Source: Pseudomonas amygdali
Lineage (GTDB): Bacteria > Pseudomonadota > Gammaproteobacteria > Pseudomonadales > Pseudomonadaceae
Reading direction: 5' to 3'
DNA: 64,000 bases
Assembly (NCBI RefSeq): GCF_002699855.1
Contig: NZ_LKBW01000321.1
Location: forward strand, 1-64,000
Below are positions 9,304 to 17,554 of the stretch, piece by piece (the first letter of the stretch is position 1; every line of letters starts with the position of its first letter). Below the pieces are notes generated by a model. The model did not search any database. It had not been told where the DNA came from and was given only the letters and a program-made list of their open reading frames with translations. The translations under genes and the position numbers were made by a program.

Positions 9304-10517
9304 CAGTTGTTACCCATCGAGCCGGAAGCCGGAATCAATGGCAGGCTGACAATTGCACAGGTGCCACGACCGACCCGCGACAGATAATGCACGCCGCCCT
9401 GATGCGCACGCGACACCGCCGTCACCACAGCCAGACCAAGCCCGGTGCCGGTGGTCTTGGTGGTGAAAAACGGTTCGCCGATACGCGCCAGCGCAGCCTT
9501 GTCCATGCCGCTGCCGTTATCGCTGAAACATACGCGCAGCACATTGCCGCGGCTGTACACATGAACTTTCAGCAGTGTCCGGCCAGCGCTGGCCTGGACG
9601 GCGTTTTCAATCAGGTTGAGCAACGAACCGACCAATGTGTCGCGATTGCACAGCAACTCGCCTTCAATACTGTCGCACTGCCAACGCACCGGTACGCCCT
9701 GCACATGGGTGGCCGCAGCGTTTTGCAAAGCCTGAAACAAGGCAACGGGCGTCAGGCGATCCGTCAGCGGCAACTCGCCACGGGCAAACACCAGCATGTC
9801 GCGAACCTGATGCTCGAGCTCATGCAGACGATCCTTGAGCCGTGCGGCAAAGCGCTGCTGGGTTTCCACCGGCAATTCCTGCTCGGTCAGATGACTGGCA
9901 TAGATCATGGCGGCCGACAACGGCGTACGAATCTGATGCGCCAGAGAAGCGACCATCCGACCCAGCGATGACAGCCGCTCGTGACGCGCCAGCTGTTCCT
10001 GGAGACGGCGGGTTTCGGTCAGATCATTAAGCAGCACCAACTGCCCGGGTTCAGCGTCCAGCGAGCGGGTTGCAATGGAAAGCCTGCGGCCGTCCTTGAG
10101 CGAGACTTCGTGGCCATCGTCTTCACGCGGGGCAAAACACCGACTGATGACGTGACGCCAGAGCATGCCCAGCAAGGGCTGGCCCAGCAGATCGATTGCC
10201 GCAGGATTGGCTTCGCGCACCACGCCCATGCCATCAATAACGATTACGCCACCGGGAAGCAGATCAAGCAGGTTTTGCAGGCGGTTGGCCAGCCGCTCCT
10301 TTTCCGCCAGCTCTTGTAGACGCTGAGCACCGGCGTGGGCCAGTTCGCCCTTGAGTTCAGTGACACGCGCTTCGAGCAGACCATAGGAGTCGGTCAATTG
10401 CGCCGACATTTGATTGAACAGCGAGAACGCCTGCTCAAGCCCCTGACGACTTTCCAGCTCCGGGGAGTATCGAGCCTGAGCAGATAGGGCGGAAGTCAGT
10501 TGGGCGGCCTGGGACAT
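9303..10517 (-). CDS. fleS: Sensor histidine kinase FleS
   Basis: The 404-residue soluble kinase has an N-terminal coiled-coil stretch and a PAS-type domain (LLDLLPGGVIVIDGMGVV). The HisKA domain carries the H-box LAHQIRTPLSAAM and is followed by a HATPase domain (N-box NLIENAVQAS, DNGSGM, GTGLGLAVV). No membrane segment is visible, as expected for FleS. It phosphorylates FleR encoded directly downstream. Confidence 0.96.
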   Translation of the reverse strand: MSQAAQLTSALSAQARYSPELESRQGLEQAFSLFNQMSAQLTDSYGLLEARVTELKGELAHAGAQRLQELAEKERLANRLQNLLDLLPGGVIVIDGMGVVREANPAAIDLLGQPLLGMLWRHVISRCFAPREDDGHEVSLKDGRRLSIATRSLDAEPGQLVLLNDLTETRRLQEQLARHERLSSLGRMVASLAHQIRTPLSAAMIYASHLTEQELPVETQQRFAARLKDRLHELEHQVRDMLVFARGELPLTDRLTPVALFQALQNAAATHVQGVPVRWQCDSIEGELLCNRDTLVGSLLNLIENAVQASAGRTLLKVHVYSRGNVLRVCFSDNGSGMDKAALARIGEPFFTTKTTGTGLGLAVVTAVSRAHQGGVHYLSRVGRGTCAIVSLPLIPASGSMGNN

Positions 10518-10571
10518 AGTTCATCTCTCTCGTGGCGAACCGTCAGTAAACGGTGTGTTGAGAGGGACTTT

Positions 10572-10586
10572 GCAATCCTCGTGCCG
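10572..10586 (-). promoter_or_regulatory. RpoN (sigma-54) promoter of fleSR
   Basis: The minus strand reads CGGCAC-N5-TTGC (CGGCACGAGGATTGC). The GG and GC pairs are at the exact consensus spacing. The predicted start near 10560 leaves about 43 bases before fleS. The -24 element directly abuts the T-run of the fleQ terminator. Confidence 0.88.
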
Positions 10587-10612
10587 AAAAAAAACCCCTG
10601 AAAATTCAGGGG
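10587..10612 (-). terminator. Rho-independent terminator of fleQ
   Basis: The stem CCCCTGAA/TTCAGGGG (10595-10612) is followed on the minus strand by eight T residues (10594-10587). It lies 27 bases after the fleQ stop and separates fleQ from fleSR. Confidence 0.9.
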
Positions 10613-10639
10613 CTTGATTTTTGGCGCCACAGACAGGCG

Positions 10640-12115
10640 TCAATCATCTGCCTGTTCATCACCTTCGCGACGGCTCATACCGTACTTGCGCATCTTCTCG
10701 ACCAGCGTGGTGCGACGAATCCGTAAACGCTCTGCAGCACGGGCAACAATACCGTTGGCGTCGTCGAGCGCCTGCTGAATCAGACCCTGCTCCAGACCAC
10801 CCAGATAGTCTTTCAGGTCCAGACCTTCAGGCGGCAGCATTGCGCCCGACGCGAAATTCGGCGTGTTGCTGTTGATGGCGACGCGCTCTTCGATATCGCT
10901 GCGCATGCTGTCGACCATATGCTCGTCTTCGTCGTCGACATAGCGGAATTTCTTCGGCAGCTCGGCCACGCCGATCACGCCGTACGGGTGCATGATCGCC
11001 ATGCGCTCGACCAGGTTGGCCAGCTCGCGAACGTTGCCCGGCCAGGCATGACGACACAGCGACATGATGGCGGCGGAGTTGAAACGAATCGAGCCGCGCT
11101 TTTCGTGCTCCATGCGCGAAATCAGTTCGTTCATCAACAGCGGAATGTCTTCGACACGCTCGCGCAACGGTGCCATCTCGATGGGGAACACATTGAGACG
11201 GTAATAAAGGTCTTCGCGGAAGCTGCCAAGCTCGATCATGTTTTCGAGATTCTTGTGCGTCGCGGCAATGATGCGCACGTCGATGCTCTGCGTCTTGTTG
11301 CTGCCCACGCGCTCGAAAGTGCGCTCCTGCAACACGCGCAGCAACTTGACCTGCATGGGCAGCGGCATGTCACCAATTTCATCGAGGAACAGCGTACCGC
11401 CGTTGGCAAGCTCGAAACGGCCGGCACGACTGGTGATTGCCCCGGTAAACGCGCCCTTCTCATGCCCGAACAACTCGCTTTCGAGCAGCTCGGCCGGAAT
11501 GGCACCGCAGTTGACCGGCACAAACGGCGCATCGCGGCGCTTGGAGTGATAGTGCAGGTTGCGCGCTACCACTTCCTTGCCAGTCCCCGACTCACCGAGA
11601 ATCAAAACGCTGGCGTCAGTGTCAGCGACCTGCTGCATCATCTGCCGCACATGCTGAATCGCGCGACAGGTCCCCACCAGGCTGCGGAACAGGTTCGGCT
11701 CACGATGACGCCCACGCTCACGAGCCTGGTCGTACATCTCGCGATAGACCTGGGCACGGTGCAAGGAATCGAGCAGCTTGCTGTAGCTGGGCGGCATTTC
11801 AAGCGCGGAAAGAACCCGCCTGCGCAGATCCTCCGGCAGCTCGACAGAAGAATTTTCGCTCATAAGCAGCACAGGGAGGAACTCATCCCATGCTGCGATG
11901 GTCTTAAGAAGCCCTTTAAGGCTGCCCGGAGCACTTACGCTACCGACCAGCACACAAAGGACTTCTCGCGGAGATGCCAGAGAGCCGACCACCTGCTGCC
12001 AGTCCTGGCTTGAACAGGAGAGGTTTTCTTCGCCAAGAAAATTCAGGATAACCGCCAGATCCCGGCGGCGCTGGCTATCGTCATCGATTAGCAGAATCTT
12101 GATTTCACGCCACAT
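10640..12115 (-). CDS. fleQ: Master flagellar regulator FleQ
   Basis: The 491-residue sigma-54 activator begins with a degenerate receiver-like domain ([19 protein letters not shown]). The AAA+ domain follows (Walker [15 protein letters not shown] loop, FLDEIGDMP). A C-terminal Fis-type helix-turn-helix ([21 protein letters not shown]) ends the protein. FleQ is class I of the Pseudomonas flagellar cascade and also a c-di-GMP-responsive regulator of matrix genes. It is transcribed alone, with a promoter in the 177-base upstream gap and a terminator behind it. Confidence 0.97.
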   Translation of the reverse strand: MWREIKILLIDDDSQRRRDLAVILNFLGEENLSCSSQDWQQVVGSLASPREVLCVLVGSVSAPGSLKGLLKTIAAWDEFLPVLLMSENSSVELPEDLRRRVLSALEMPPSYSKLLDSLHRAQVYREMYDQARERGRHREPNLFRSLVGTCRAIQHVRQMMQQVADTDASVLILGESGTGKEVVARNLHYHSKRRDAPFVPVNCGAIPAELLESELFGHEKGAFTGAITSRAGRFELANGGTLFLDEIGDMPLPMQVKLLRVLQERTFERVGSNKTQSIDVRIIAATHKNLENMIELGSFREDLYYRLNVFPIEMAPLRERVEDIPLLMNELISRMEHEKRGSIRFNSAAIMSLCRHAWPGNVRELANLVERMAIMHPYGVIGVAELPKKFRYVDDEDEHMVDSMRSDIEERVAINSNTPNFASGAMLPPEGLDLKDYLGGLEQGLIQQALDDANGIVARAAERLRIRRTTLVEKMRKYGMSRREGDEQADD

Positions 12116-12199
12116 GCAATAGCAACTTCCCTAGTCAACTCAATGCCCATGATTGGGGGGCAGCTTGGCATCTCAGCCGTATAAACCTTGAGACGCCAG

Positions 12200-12228
12200 A
12201 AAATAGTAAACATCACTAGTTAAGTCAA
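12200..12228 (-). promoter_or_regulatory. Candidate sigma-70 promoter of fleQ
   Basis: The minus strand has TTGACT (12228-12223), a 17-base spacer and TATTTT (12205-12200). No RpoN motif is visible, consistent with fleQ being sigma-70 driven in P. aeruginosa. The leader would be roughly 75-80 bases. Confidence 0.5.
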
Positions 12229-12292
12229 AAAAACGAACACAGTCAAATTTATGGCGAAATTCTTGTCGAACAATAAAAATGACAATTAAACA

Positions 12293-12589
12293 TTAACCGA
12301 ACAGATGGTATACCTTCGTCGCGTTCTTCGCATTCTGGATTTGAGTCATTTCATCGACGACTGCTTGACGCTCCCCGGTTGCAACATCAATCAGTTGCCT
12401 GTAGACCCCCAACAACTCCTCGAGATTGCTGCGCAGAGCCGGCTCGTCAGCAGGTGCTTCGCTGACCACCGCATCGACACATTCGCGACACGCCAGGTCA
12501 AGTTTGACGATAGCCTCCCAGTCGCGTTCGGCAAGCGCCCCCACCAGGGCTTCCCGGGTTTCCTCGATACGCTTGAGCGCAGCACTCAT
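12293..12589 (-). CDS. fliT: FliT-type flagellar chaperone
   Basis: The 98-residue protein is mostly helical and acidic (MSAALKRIEETREALVGAL ... MTQIQNAKNATKVYHLFG). It sits between fliS and fleQ, where Pseudomonas encodes a FliT-like protein. FliT proteins chaperone the cap protein FliD. The call rests on size, helical character and position rather than a strong motif. Confidence 0.7.
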   Translation of the reverse strand: MSAALKRIEETREALVGALAERDWEAIVKLDLACRECVDAVVSEAPADEPALRSNLEELLGVYRQLIDVATGERQAVVDEMTQIQNAKNATKVYHLFG

Positions 12590-12615
12590 CTTGTTGTTCT
12601 CCTCAGGGCAGCAAC

Positions 12616-13014
12616 TTATTGTTGTGCTTGTGCGGTACCGATAGCGTCCCAGCCTTCCTTGACTGTAATCAGCAGCCCGGCAACCTCGTCGAGCATCTTC
12701 TGATCGTTGCGTGCGTTGGCTTCGGCCAGACGCGTCATCATGTAGTGATAAAGGCTGTCCTGCCTGACCAGCGCTTCGCTGGGGGCGTTGTCCAGGTCAA
12801 GCCCTTCACGCAGACCACCTACAATACCGATAGCCTTGCTGATGAACACGCCTTTGCTGGCGACGTCCTTGCGTGCCATGGCACCCTTGGCTTGAGCGAT
12901 ACGGTCGAGGCCACCCTCCATCAACATTTGAACCAGACGGTGAGGACTGGCTTCCGAGGTCTGAGCCTGGGAGCCGATCTTCTGATACTGCCGCAACGCT
13001 AACATCGGATTCAT
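12616..13014 (-). CDS. fliS: Flagellin export chaperone FliS
   Basis: The 132-residue protein matches FliS throughout: MLALRQYQKIGSQAQTSEASPHRLVQMLMEGGLDRIAQAKGAM, then LYHYMMTRLAEANARND. FliS binds the C-terminus of flagellin and prevents polymerisation before export. fliT follows 26 bases downstream; fliD precedes it beyond a terminator. Confidence 0.95.
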   Translation of the reverse strand: MNPMLALRQYQKIGSQAQTSEASPHRLVQMLMEGGLDRIAQAKGAMARKDVASKGVFISKAIGIVGGLREGLDLDNAPSEALVRQDSLYHYMMTRLAEANARNDQKMLDEVAGLLITVKEGWDAIGTAQAQQ

Positions 13015-13095
13015 AAAGGGGACCTCGTCGCAAATCCATAATACTGATACTCAAGCTATCGACGCATGGCGCAGAAACTTTAGCCCAAAAGCAGA

Positions 13096-13116
13096 AACCC
13101 GACACGGAGTCGGGTT
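13096..13116 (-). terminator. Hairpin after fliD, likely partial terminator
   Basis: An 8-bp stem AACCCGAC/GTCGGGTT with a 5-base loop lies 24 bases past the fliD stop on the minus strand. It is followed by an imperfect T-rich tail. It may lower read-through into fliS. Confidence 0.6.
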
Positions 13117-13139
13117 CTTGATACGTCTGTAAAACGAAT

Positions 13140-14618
13140 TTACGAAGCGTTTTTCTGCGCGTTCATCGCTTCGAAGATCGAAGTAATACTGGTAGCGGTC
13201 GCCTTGAGCTGCCCGACCACCAGGTCCATGGCGTTGTATTTACTGGTCAGACTGGTCGTCAAGCTGGCAATACGACGATCAAGTGCGTCCTGATCGCTGG
13301 CAATACGGGTCTGTATTTTATTGAGACTGCTCGTTTTACTGGCCAGAACACCGTCAGACTTTGTGTAGGGCAGAAGCGCTTTGGTCATACGCGAGACGAG
13401 GCCACCATCAACCGTACCGTCGGCATTTGTTGCCCCCGTACCGGTGAACATCGTCTGAATCTGACTGCCCAGTTTTTTATCGTTCAGCGCTGCTGTGAAT
13501 GTAGCAGTGTCCAGTGACAGCGTACCGTTGGACTGCTCGGTCTTGATGCCCAACTGCGAAAGAGCACTGAGGCCGGCACTTGAAGAGGCACTCGCCAGCT
13601 GATCACGGATAGTCGCCAACAGCGCGCGCGGCGTAGCATCACCAGTAAGGGCAGCCGCCGTGTAAACACCCTTGTCGCTGATCGAGCCCTTGGTCAGGGA
13701 AGTCACCAGGGTGGCCAGCGTGTTGTAGGAGTCCACAAAGGACTGCAGCGACGCCTTCAACCCATCGGTATTGGTCGCCACCGTGACGGTAGTGGTTGCT
13801 CCAGCAGCACTTGGCGCGACCAGATCGAACGTCAGCCCGGAAATCGCGGTACTGATTGTATTCGTCTTACTGGTCAGGCTCAGGCCGTCAACAGTGAAAG
13901 CAGCGTCCTTGGCGGTCGCAGTAATCGCGCCAGCACCGGGAATCGCCTTGCCGTTGGCATCGGTCCCCGTACTGGTATCGCTCATCAGCTTGGTGCCATC
14001 GATATTCAGCGCTTCCTGACCGGAAGCACCCACGACCGAAATGTCACTGCCCTTGCCGGTGGTGGTAGAACTGAAAACGAGACGGGCACCATTGTCATCG
14101 TTGATGATGTTGGCAGTAATGCCTTTACCCTGCAGCGACGAGTTGATCTTGTCGCGCACTTCCTGCAACGTCGAAGTACTGTCAATCTTGACATCGTAGT
14201 CAGTGCCATTCTGAGTGATTTTCAGGGTACCACTCGGAATAGCACTCGCCTGCGTGGAATTCAGCGCGGCTGTGGCCACCTTTGAAGGCGTTGCCAGCTG
14301 GGTGACACCGATCGCGTAAGTACCGTTGACGGCCGTATTGCCAGCAGTTGCCTTTACCACTGCTTCGTTGGCAGATGTCGCAGCAAAGCCCTGAAACGCA
14401 GGCGTCGTGGAACTGCCCAGAGTATCAAGAGTTTTCTGGAACGCAGCCAGTGCCGACGTCAGCTGACTCACACCCGACAGCGATGCGGTTGTCGCGGCGG
14501 TCTGCTTGTCGATCTGGTTTTGCTTGGGCGCTTTCTCTGCGCCCACCAGACCTTCGACAATGGACGTGATTGCCAGACCCGAACCCAGGCCTGTTGTAGA
14601 TGTAATTGGACTAGCCAT
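13140..14618 (-). CDS. fliD: Flagellar filament cap protein FliD
   Basis: The 492-residue protein has the FliD N-terminal signature (ITSTTGLGSGLAITSIVEGLVGAEKAPKQNQI). A variable serine/threonine-rich central part follows. The C-terminal FliD domain (LNKIQTRIASDQDALDRRIASLTTSLTSKYNAMDLVVGQL) ends the protein. It caps the growing filament and helps flagellin fold at the tip. The C-terminus ends SIFEAMNAQKNAS. Confidence 0.96.
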   Translation of the reverse strand: MASPITSTTGLGSGLAITSIVEGLVGAEKAPKQNQIDKQTAATTASLSGVSQLTSALAAFQKTLDTLGSSTTPAFQGFAATSANEAVVKATAGNTAVNGTYAIGVTQLATPSKVATAALNSTQASAIPSGTLKITQNGTDYDVKIDSTSTLQEVRDKINSSLQGKGITANIINDDNGARLVFSSTTTGKGSDISVVGASGQEALNIDGTKLMSDTSTGTDANGKAIPGAGAITATAKDAAFTVDGLSLTSKTNTISTAISGLTFDLVAPSAAGATTTVTVATNTDGLKASLQSFVDSYNTLATLVTSLTKGSISDKGVYTAAALTGDATPRALLATIRDQLASASSSAGLSALSQLGIKTEQSNGTLSLDTATFTAALNDKKLGSQIQTMFTGTGATNADGTVDGGLVSRMTKALLPYTKSDGVLASKTSSLNKIQTRIASDQDALDRRIASLTTSLTSKYNAMDLVVGQLKATATSITSIFEAMNAQKNAS

Positions 14619-14701
14619 TTTGCTTCTCCCTTCAAGAATGTCACCGGTTTTACCGCCTTTTCACAGGTCTCGCAAAACGGCAACAAATACCGTACTGACA
14701 A

Positions 14702-15094
14702 TCAGGCCTTGGCGCGGAACAACAAACTGTTCGCATCACTCAGGCTATCGGCCAGCTTCAGGATTTCTGCATTGGGAATTTGTCTTACCACTTCACCCGA
14801 GTCACTGGCAATGACCTTGACGATCACTTTGCCAGAAGCTTCATCGATCGAAAACTCGAGATTGCGCTTCACCGAATGAAAAAATTTCTGGATGTCTTCT
14901 GCCGCGGCTTTGACTTTCGCCTCGTCGTGGGAGTCATCCTTGTGCAGATCTGAGCCTTTACTTTCCGCTGTGGCGGCAACACGCTCGACTGACGGCGTAT
15001 CGGCAGGCTTGTCAAAAGACTTGTCCGGCACTGGAGCCTGACTCGCCGGTTGGGCGGCCGGATAAGAAACGTTCAGCTTTACACTCATATCCAT
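14702..15094 (-). CDS. flaG: Flagellar protein FlaG
   Basis: The 130-residue protein has the FlaG domain in its second half (FSIDEASGKVIVKVIASDSGEVVRQIPNAEILKLADSL). The first half is low-complexity. FlaG influences filament length. The ATG at 15094 is chosen because the strong ribosome binding site GGAGGTG (15107-15101) is 6 bases away. The alternative codons at 15103 (GTG) and 15100 overlap or touch that site. Confidence 0.92.
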   Translation of the reverse strand: MDMSVKLNVSYPAAQPASQAPVPDKSFDKPADTPSVERVAATAESKGSDLHKDDSHDEAKVKAAAEDIQKFFHSVKRNLEFSIDEASGKVIVKVIASDSGEVVRQIPNAEILKLADSLSDANSLLFRAKA

Positions 15095-15118
15095 AACCAT
15101 CACCTCCGAAAGTAAAAA

Positions 15119-15150
15119 AGCGAGAGAGCGCTATTACGCACTCCCCCGCT
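15119..15150 (-). terminator. Imperfect terminator/attenuator after fliC
   Basis: On the minus strand an imperfect stem (AGCGGGGGAGTGCG paired with CGCTCTCTCGCT) is followed by six T residues. It lies between fliC and flaG and would allow strong fliC expression with partial read-through to flaG and fliD. Confidence 0.6.
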
Positions 15151-15166
15151 AAAACTCATGTCGCTA

Positions 15167-16015
15167 TTACTGAAGCAGTTTCAGTACAGCGGATGGCAGC
15201 TGGTTAGCCTGAGCCAGAACAGAGGTGGAAGCCTGTTGCAGGGTCTGTTGCTTGGTCAGCTGTGCAGTTTCAGCAGCGAAGTCGGTATCTTGTACGCGAC
15301 CCAGTGCAGCACTGGCGTTTTCGTTGATGTTCTGCAGGTTGGAGATGGTGCTGGTCAGACGGTTTTGTGCAGCACCGAGGTCAGCACGGGTGGAGTTGAT
15401 GGTCTGCAGAGCCGAGTCGATGGCGGCGATAGCGGCAGAGAAGTTGGTCTCTGCAGTGGTGCTATCGGAACCAGCGATGGTCACAGCTGAACCGACACCC
15501 AGGGTGTTGGCGTCGAAGCTTGCGCTCAGAGTCAGAGTGATCTGGTTCGAAGCGCCAGAGTTGGAACCGACCTGGAAAGTCATGGTGCTGGCGGAACCGT
15601 CGAGCAGGTTCTTGCCGTTCAGGTTGGTACTTTGAGCGATACGGGTCAGCTCGGAACTCATCGCGGTGAATTCTTTGTTCAGCGCGTCACGGTCAGTGGA
15701 GCTGTTGCTGTCGTTTCGCGACTGAACAGCCAGTTCACGCATACGCTGCAGAATGTTGGTCGACTCTTGCAGAGCGCCTTCAGCGGTCTGCGCCAGGGAC
15801 ATACCGTCGTTGGCGTTTTTGATCGCCATAGTCTGGCCGCGGATCTGCGAAGTGATCTTGGTAGCGATTTGCAGGCCGGCAGCGTCATCTTTGGCGCTGT
15901 TGATTTTCAGACCGGAAGACAGACGAGTCATCGAGGTCGAAAGTGCGTCGGAAGCGCGACCCAGGTTCTTCTGGACGTTCAACGATGCTACGTTGGTGTT
16001 TACTGTTAAAGCCAT
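15167..16015 (-). CDS. fliC: Flagellin FliC (glycosylated type, P. syringae)
   Basis: The 282-residue filament subunit has conserved D0/D1 ends ([18 protein letters not shown] ... [23 protein letters not shown]) around a short variable centre. Residues 30-51 are the P. syringae flg22 segment sensed by plant FLS2. Residues 84-111 are the flgII-28 region. Serines at 143, 164, 176, 183, 193 and 201 coincide with the six O-glycosylation sites reported for P. syringae pv. tabaci and glycinea flagellin. It is transcribed alone from a FliA promoter and lies next to its glycosyltransferase genes. Confidence 0.98.
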   Translation of the reverse strand: MALTVNTNVASLNVQKNLGRASDALSTSMTRLSSGLKINSAKDDAAGLQIATKITSQIRGQTMAIKNANDGMSLAQTAEGALQESTNILQRMRELAVQSRNDSNSSTDRDALNKEFTAMSSELTRIAQSTNLNGKNLLDGSASTMTFQVGSNSGASNQITLTLSASFDANTLGVGSAVTIAGSDSTTAETNFSAAIAAIDSALQTINSTRADLGAAQNRLTSTISNLQNINENASAALGRVQDTDFAAETAQLTKQQTLQQASTSVLAQANQLPSAVLKLLQ

Positions 16016-16096
16016 GATGAATTCCTCGTTGGTTTGGTACTACGTGGCTTCCGGCCCCTGCAAGCGCCGGGTGTGCCTAGAGAACCTTCGTAATAG

Positions 16097-16123
16097 TTAT
16101 CGTCGCGATGGCAGGTTGCTTGA
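16097..16123 (-). promoter_or_regulatory. FliA (sigma-28) promoter of fliC
   Basis: The minus strand has TCAAG (16123-16119), 14 bases, then GACGATAA (16104-16097), close to the Pseudomonas FliA consensus TCAAG/GCCGATA. The leader to the fliC ATG is about 75 bases. Confidence 0.8.
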
Positions 16124-16295
16124 GTGTTTTTTTTGAATATTTTGCCATCATGCCTGTACCCCTTATAAAACAAGGGTTTGAGACGAAACCAAACCAACAT
16201 GACGCGAGAAAACCCGTTGTCTGAACTTCACGTTCCAGAAGGAGCAGGCCACTGTAGAAGTTCAAAAATGTGACCAGAATCGATTATTCAAAAAA

Positions 16296-16323
16296 AGCGC
16301 CCGGTGAACTAGTCACGGGCGCT
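16296..16323 (-). terminator. Rho-independent terminator of the glycosylation island
   Basis: An 8-bp GC-rich stem AGCGCCCG/CGGGCGCT with inner pairing lies 20 bases after the ketoacyl synthase stop. A run of T residues follows on the minus strand (complement of 16290-16296). It isolates fliC from the upstream island genes. The rest of 16016-16342 holds only the fliC promoter and leader. Confidence 0.85.
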
Positions 16324-16342
16324 GTTTTTAGCCTGCGGCGAT

Positions 16343-17269
16343 TCAGGCTTTATAGATAATCGCAGAACCCCAGGAAAGCCCCACGCCAAAACCGCTCAGT
16401 GCTACTCGATGCCACGAAGAGTTGAGTACGTGCTTTTCAATCAGCAATGGAATGCTCGACGACACGGTGTTACCCGTTTCAACCATGTCCTTGAGAAATT
16501 TCTCGGGTTTGTCTTCAAAGCGGCGTGCCACGGCATCGACAATAGCAGCGCTGCCCTGATGAATGCAGAATGCATCGATATCGTCAGGCGTCAGGTCTGA
16601 CTCTCCCAACAGTTCGTGCAGGTGCGCCGGTACTTTCAGCAGCGCAAAATTGAACACCTGACGACCGTTCATGAAAAACACGCCGTTGCTGACCTTCAAG
16701 TGCGGCGCACCCGAACCATCGGTGCCGAATTTTGCCTTGCCCAGTTGCCAGGCAGCGTCCTCGCCCATCCAGGTTGCTGTGGCTGCATCGCCAAACAACA
16801 TGGTGGTGTTGCGGTCCTGCGGGTCGACGATTTTCGAATACGGGTCAGCGGTTATAAGCAGGCCGTTTTTGAGCCCTGCTGCCTCCATGAACCCCTTGAT
16901 CGCGTAGATGCCATAGACATAGCCGGAACAGCCCAGTGAAATGTCGAACGCAGCGACATTGGTCGACAGACCCAGCTTGTCCTGAACGATGGCTGCGGTA
17001 TGCGGCAGCCCCTCTTCGTCACCGTTCTGGGTGACGACGATCAAAACGTCAATACTTTCGCGCTTGAGCTGCGGGTTGTTGGCAAACAGGGTATTGGCCG
17101 CTTCAACGCACAGGTCCGAGGTTTCCTGGCCAGCGTCTTTACGCGGCAGGAACGTGGAACCGATTTTCCCGAGGATGAAATCTTCATCCTTGCCGAAACT
17201 GGCACCTTGAGCGTAGTTATCCACGCCAGCAGTGGGCACGTAACTCGCTATGCTTTTAATGCCAATCAT
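16343..17269 (-). CDS. 3-oxoacyl-ACP synthase III-like protein of the flagellin glycosylation island (orf3)
   Basis: The 308-residue FabH-fold condensing enzyme keeps the Cys-His-Asn triad: Cys in DISLGCSGYVYG (about residue 114), His in FCIHQGSA and Asn in ETGNTVSSS. It corresponds to the third gene of the P. syringae flagellin glycosylation island, downstream of fgt1 and fgt2. The start ATG 17269 is five bases from GGGAGG; the adjacent ATG 17272 is too close. A second member of the same family lies in the viosamine island (53471-54487). A role in acyl-group supply for the glycan is plausible but not shown by the sequence. Confidence 0.88.
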   Translation of the reverse strand: MIGIKSIASYVPTAGVDNYAQGASFGKDEDFILGKIGSTFLPRKDAGQETSDLCVEAANTLFANNPQLKRESIDVLIVVTQNGDEEGLPHTAAIVQDKLGLSTNVAAFDISLGCSGYVYGIYAIKGFMEAAGLKNGLLITADPYSKIVDPQDRNTTMLFGDAATATWMGEDAAWQLGKAKFGTDGSGAPHLKVSNGVFFMNGRQVFNFALLKVPAHLHELLGESDLTPDDIDAFCIHQGSAAIVDAVARRFEDKPEKFLKDMVETGNTVSSSIPLLIEKHVLNSSWHRVALSGFGVGLSWGSAIIYKA

Positions 17270-17286
17270 CATGGCCTCCCGATGAG

Positions 17287-17313
17287 TAAACAGGTCATTT
17301 TTCGTCCCGATAA
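17287..17313 (+). promoter_or_regulatory. FliA-like promoter on the opposite strand, inside the glycosylation island gap
   Basis: The plus strand has TAAAC, 14 bases, CCCGATAA. This is one mismatch in each half from TAAAG-N14-GCCGATAA, at exact spacing. It points away from the ketoacyl synthase and towards the 3' end of fgt2, so it would give an antisense or small RNA. The 285-base gap (17270-17554) contains no convincing gene. It also holds a 9-bp hairpin at 17513-17539 (CGATCCGGC/GCCGGATCG) without a T-run. Confidence 0.4.
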
Positions 17314-17512
17314 GAATCAGGGCGCTACCGAATAAGGGTGATTGCAGACATTTTCAGGGCGCAAGGCGTGTGAAAGCAAGCCAGGCGCGTGTCGCTCCCT
17401 GTAACACAATACAGTGAAGATGCACGTTATGACCCGCAGGTCACGCCGGTTTGCACGCTTTGCGATTATTGGCGGAGGGAAAAAACAAAATGCTGCCGCA
17501 GCAGGAGGGCGA

Positions 17513-17539
17513 CGATCCGGCCGTAAAACAGCCGGATCG
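17513..17539. other. Hairpin just beyond the fgt2 stop
   Basis: There is a perfect 9-bp stem CGATCCGGC/GCCGGATCG with a 9-base loop, 16 bases past the fgt2 stop. No T-run follows on either strand. It may be a rho-dependent 3' stabiliser or a processing site rather than a terminator. Confidence 0.5.
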
Positions 17540-17554
17540 CGTGATGCATGCAGC

